Shown piece after piece: positions 5,689 to 7,225 of a stretch of 7,225 nucleotides of DNA. How positions within the stretch are numbered: the first letter of the stretch is position 1; each line of letters starts with the position of its first letter. The notes below the pieces were generated by a model. That model worked only from the letters and a program-made list of their open reading frames with translations. It had not been told where the DNA came from and made no database searches. The stretch is from Nitrososphaerota archaeon (GTDB lineage Archaea > Thermoproteota > Nitrososphaeria > Nitrososphaerales > Nitrosopumilaceae). A program made the translations under genes and the position numbers. The stretch is from NCBI GenBank assembly GCA_016200035.1, contig JACQFM010000163.1, forward strand, positions 1 to 7,225, in the 5' to 3' direction.

Positions 5689-6321
5689 TTGCCTTCTTTG
5701 GAAATTGTTGAAAATAATGAACAAAAGATCGTAGTAAAATTAAAGGGGGTTCCTCTGCAATATGCTAACGCGTTGCGCCGAATCTGTCTGACAGGCGTGC
5801 CTGTCTTTGCAATAGACGATGTTGTAATAATTGAAAACTCCTCGGTTTTGGCCGACGAGGGCATTGCACATAGGCTTGCTATGACACCTTTAAGGACAGA
5901 CCTAACACGGTTCGTTGAACCGTCAAAGTGCAGTTGTCATAGCGAAATGGGATGTACACATTGCCGAGTGATGTTAATGATAGATTCAGGTTCTGTTGAC
6001 ACTACAAGAACAATTACTTCCGCCGAGCTTACTTCCGAAGATGATTTTGTAAAACCAGTTAGCGACAAGATTCCAATAATTGAGCTTGCTCCTGGTCAAA
6101 AGCTAAAGCTTGAAGCATATGCAAGACTGGGCAGGGGTACAGAACATGCCAAATGGAATTCCGCAACTGTTTCAGTTCTGACCGAAACAGCAAATTCAGA
6201 AGATCATATTCTGATGGTGGAAAGTACAGGTGCGCTAACACCAGCTCAGATAGTATTGGCTGGAATTGATGAACTGGCAAAAAACCTTGATGGGTTCAAG
6301 CAAGTGATAGCAGCACTATAA
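5689..6321 (+). CDS. rpoD: DNA-directed RNA polymerase subunit D (Rpo3)
   Basis: Archaeal counterpart of bacterial alpha and eukaryotic Rpb3; pairs with subunit L to form the assembly platform of RNA polymerase. The alpha motif is VPLQYANALRRICLTGVPVFAID (21-43), followed by DEGIAHRLAMTPL (56-68), as in the family. A cysteine cluster sits in domain 2: C81-x-C83-x5-C89-x2-C92, resembling the zinc loop of Rpb3. At 210 residues it lacks the inserted ferredoxin-like Fe-S domain of longer archaeal D subunits such as that of Sulfolobus. The C-terminal dimerisation helix region follows at about 180-210 (STGALTPAQIVLAGIDELA). The start is TTG at 5689: a frame stop lies at 5650-5652 and no ATG or GTG intervenes; another TTG at 5698 is possible. 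It heads the plus-strand operon with rpl18e. Confidence 0.95.
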   Translation: MPSLEIVENNEQKIVVKLKGVPLQYANALRRICLTGVPVFAIDDVVIIENSSVLADEGIAHRLAMTPLRTDLTRFVEPSKCSCHSEMGCTHCRVMLMIDSGSVDTTRTITSAELTSEDDFVKPVSDKIPIIELAPGQKLKLEAYARLGRGTEHAKWNSATVSVLTETANSEDHILMVESTGALTPAQIVLAGIDELAKNLDGFKQVIAAL

Positions 6322-6332
6322 CTGAGCATGCA

Positions 6333-6340
6333 TTATATTT
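6333..6340 (+). promoter_or_regulatory. Possible internal TATA-like box before rpl18e
   Basis: TTATATTT lies in the short rpoD-rpl18e gap. Relative to the second in-frame ATG of rpl18e (6365) it spans -32 to -25, the usual archaeal TATA position for a leaderless message. Relative to the ATG at 6350 it would be too close. Suggestive only. Confidence 0.25.
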
Positions 6341-6349
6341 GGGTAAAAA

Positions 6350-6712
6350 ATGGCATTATTACAAATGACCAATCAGGTTGTGTTACAAATGGCAAGAGAA
6401 CTAAAGAATGCATCTAAGAAAAATAAGGCACCCATATGGTTACGACTTGCTGAGCTTGCATTAAAGCCATCTTCGGCAAGAAGAGTTGTAAATGTTGGTC
6501 AAATTGACAAGTTCACAAAAGATAATGATATCATAGTTGTTCCTGGCAAAGTTCTTGGAACAGGAAATCTGACACATAAAATAACATTATGCTCATTTTC
6601 AATTTCAAACTCTGGAGCTCAGAAGATCCTTAACTCTGGAGGAAAAATCCTAAGCCTTTCAGAGCTTGTGAAGAATAATCCCACAGGAAAGGGAGTGAAG
6701 ATTGTTGGCTAA
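6350..6712 (+). CDS. rpl18e: Large-subunit ribosomal protein eL18 (L18e)
   Basis: Archaeal/eukaryotic large-subunit protein, distantly related to bacterial uL15. The 120-residue product contains the expected basic, helical N-terminus, NKAPIWLRLAELALKPS (25-41), then RRVVNVGQIDKFTKDND and the diagnostic VVPGKVLGTGNLTHKITLCS (63-82). It ends with a GGKILSLSELVKNNPTGKG segment typical of the family. The gene lies 28 nt after rpoD and overlaps rpl13. The start is uncertain: ATG at 6350 has no clear ribosome-binding site, while ATG at 6365 would give MTNQVVLQMARELK and lies at leaderless spacing from a TATA-like box. The shorter form (115 residues) may be the real protein. The order rpoD-rpl18e-rpl13-rps9 is conserved across archaea. 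Confidence 0.94.
   Translation: MALLQMTNQVVLQMARELKNASKKNKAPIWLRLAELALKPSSARRVVNVGQIDKFTKDNDIIVVPGKVLGTGNLTHKITLCSFSISNSGAQKILNSGGKILSLSELVKNNPTGKGVKIVG
6691..6698 (+). promoter_or_regulatory. Shine-Dalgarno site that favours the second TTG of rpl13
   Basis: GGGAGTGA inside the end of rpl18e. The spacing is six bases to the TTG at 6705 and three to the TTG at 6702. Confidence 0.5.
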
Positions 6713-7178
6713 ACAACAAACCGAGACCAAGCAGAAAGCTGTAGAAGCTCAAACCTTAATCGTAGATGGTACCAACATGATTGCAGGAAGACTTTGCTCG
6801 CGCGTAGCGAAGCTGTTGCTTCAGGGAAATAGAGTCTCTATAGTGAATTCTGAGAACATAATGATAAGTGGCAATAGGAAATCTATCATTGAATCCTACA
6901 GAGAGTTCCTTGAGATTGCAAGTGTAAATAATCCAAGATTTGGTCCCTTTCATCCAAGACGACCTGATACCATCATAACAAAAATGGTCAGAGGCATGCT
7001 ACCAAAAGAAAAGTCATCTGGCAAGACAGCTCTAAAACGACTCAGAGCCTATTTGGGAGTTCCAAAGGAGTTAAGATCATTGTCACGGATGCAATTTGAG
7101 GATGCAAAAATTAGGAAGCCTGCTCCCTACTATACCAGTATGGGAGAGCTTGGAAGAATGATTGGGTGGCACGAATAA
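6705..7178 (+). CDS. rpl13: Large-subunit ribosomal protein uL13
   Basis: Universal large-subunit protein that binds 23S rRNA early in assembly. With the start used here it has 157 residues. Motifs: VDGTNMIAGRLCSRVAKLLL (20-39), IVNSENIMISG (46-56), GPFHPRRPD (80-88) and MVRGMLPKEKSSGKTALKRL (94-113), all strong matches to archaeal/eukaryotic L13. About 16 polar residues (AKQQTETKQKAVEAQ) precede the core. Two adjacent TTG codons (6702 and 6705) can start it. GGGAGTGA at 6691-6698 is a good ribosome-binding site and leaves six bases before 6705 but only three before 6702, so the second is preferred. The gene begins inside the end of rpl18e and its stop shares one base with the rps9 start. Confidence 0.95.
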   Translation: MAKQQTETKQKAVEAQTLIVDGTNMIAGRLCSRVAKLLLQGNRVSIVNSENIMISGNRKSIIESYREFLEIASVNNPRFGPFHPRRPDTIITKMVRGMLPKEKSSGKTALKRLRAYLGVPKELRSLSRMQFEDAKIRKPAPYYTSMGELGRMIGWHE

Positions 7179-7225
7179 TGGTCAAGGTTGAAAATTATTT
7201 TGCGTCAAGAAAGACTGCAAGGGCT
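7178..7225 (+). CDS. rps9: Small-subunit ribosomal protein uS9, N-terminal fragment (runs off window)
   Basis: Only 16 codons are visible, giving MVKVENYFASRKTARA. The SRKTARA stretch matches the basic (G)KRKTA-ARA motif at the start of S9, which in the full protein extends to the P-site tRNA. The ATG shares its A with the rpl13 stop (TAATG), and GGGTGG at 7164-7169 provides a plausible ribosome-binding site eight bases upstream. Its place after rpl13 is the conserved archaeal order and supports the call despite the short fragment. Confidence 0.85.
   Translation, partial: MVKVENYFASRKTARA

Noticed and set aside
5649..5864. Minus-strand open frame overlapping the rpoD start and the divergent promoter
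   Set aside because: It covers the rpoD alpha motif in antisense and would cross the predicted sbds promoter region; no protein features seen.
1..7225. Mobile element, CRISPR array, tRNA/rRNA gene or defence island
   Set aside because: No direct-repeat array, transposase or integrase motif, tRNA-like cloverleaf or defence protein domain was found on reading; nearly every base is within recognised housekeeping genes.

Overview
The window is AT-rich archaeal DNA, densely packed with informational genes. The largest stretch without a gene is about 85 bp, between the two divergent transcription units. Several features point to the Nitrososphaerota (Thaumarchaeota): an exosome operon joined to prefoldin and KEOPS genes, a short helicase-less XPF nuclease, and an RNA polymerase subunit D with an Rpb3-like metal-binding loop but no ferredoxin-like domain. 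The phylum assignment is inferred from gene content and protein character. I cannot resolve the genus.

Left, plus strand (1-1094): the C-terminal part of an NAD kinase, then an overlapping gene for the rRNA-maturation endonuclease Nob1. Middle, minus strand (5603 down to 1124): eight closely spaced genes read in the order SBDS, Rrp4, Rrp41, Rrp42, eL43 (L37Ae), Pcc1, prefoldin beta, XPF-type nuclease. The nob1 and xpf genes converge with a 29-bp gap. Right, plus strand (5689-7225): RNA polymerase subunit D, eL18 (L18e), uL13 and the first 16 codons of uS9.

The middle block is a form of the archaeal exosome superoperon. Rrp41 and Rrp42 form the RNase PH hexamer, Rrp4 is its RNA-binding cap, and SBDS promotes late large-subunit maturation. 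eL43 is a large-subunit protein, Pcc1 belongs to the KEOPS tRNA t6A machine, and prefoldin beta is a chaperone subunit. Nob1, on the facing strand, matures the 16S rRNA 3' end, so ribosome biogenesis and RNA quality control dominate the window. The right block is the tail of the conserved archaeal rps13-rps4-rps11-rpoD-rpl18e-rpl13-rps9 cluster, here starting at rpoD. The sbds and rpoD genes share a short divergent control region with back-to-back TATA-like boxes.

I see no mobile element, CRISPR array, tRNA, rRNA or foreign-looking segment, and no evidence of a new defence or metabolic system. The points most worth checking are the metal site of subunit D, the divergent promoter, the degenerate PCNA-binding tail of XPF, and the reshaped gene order.
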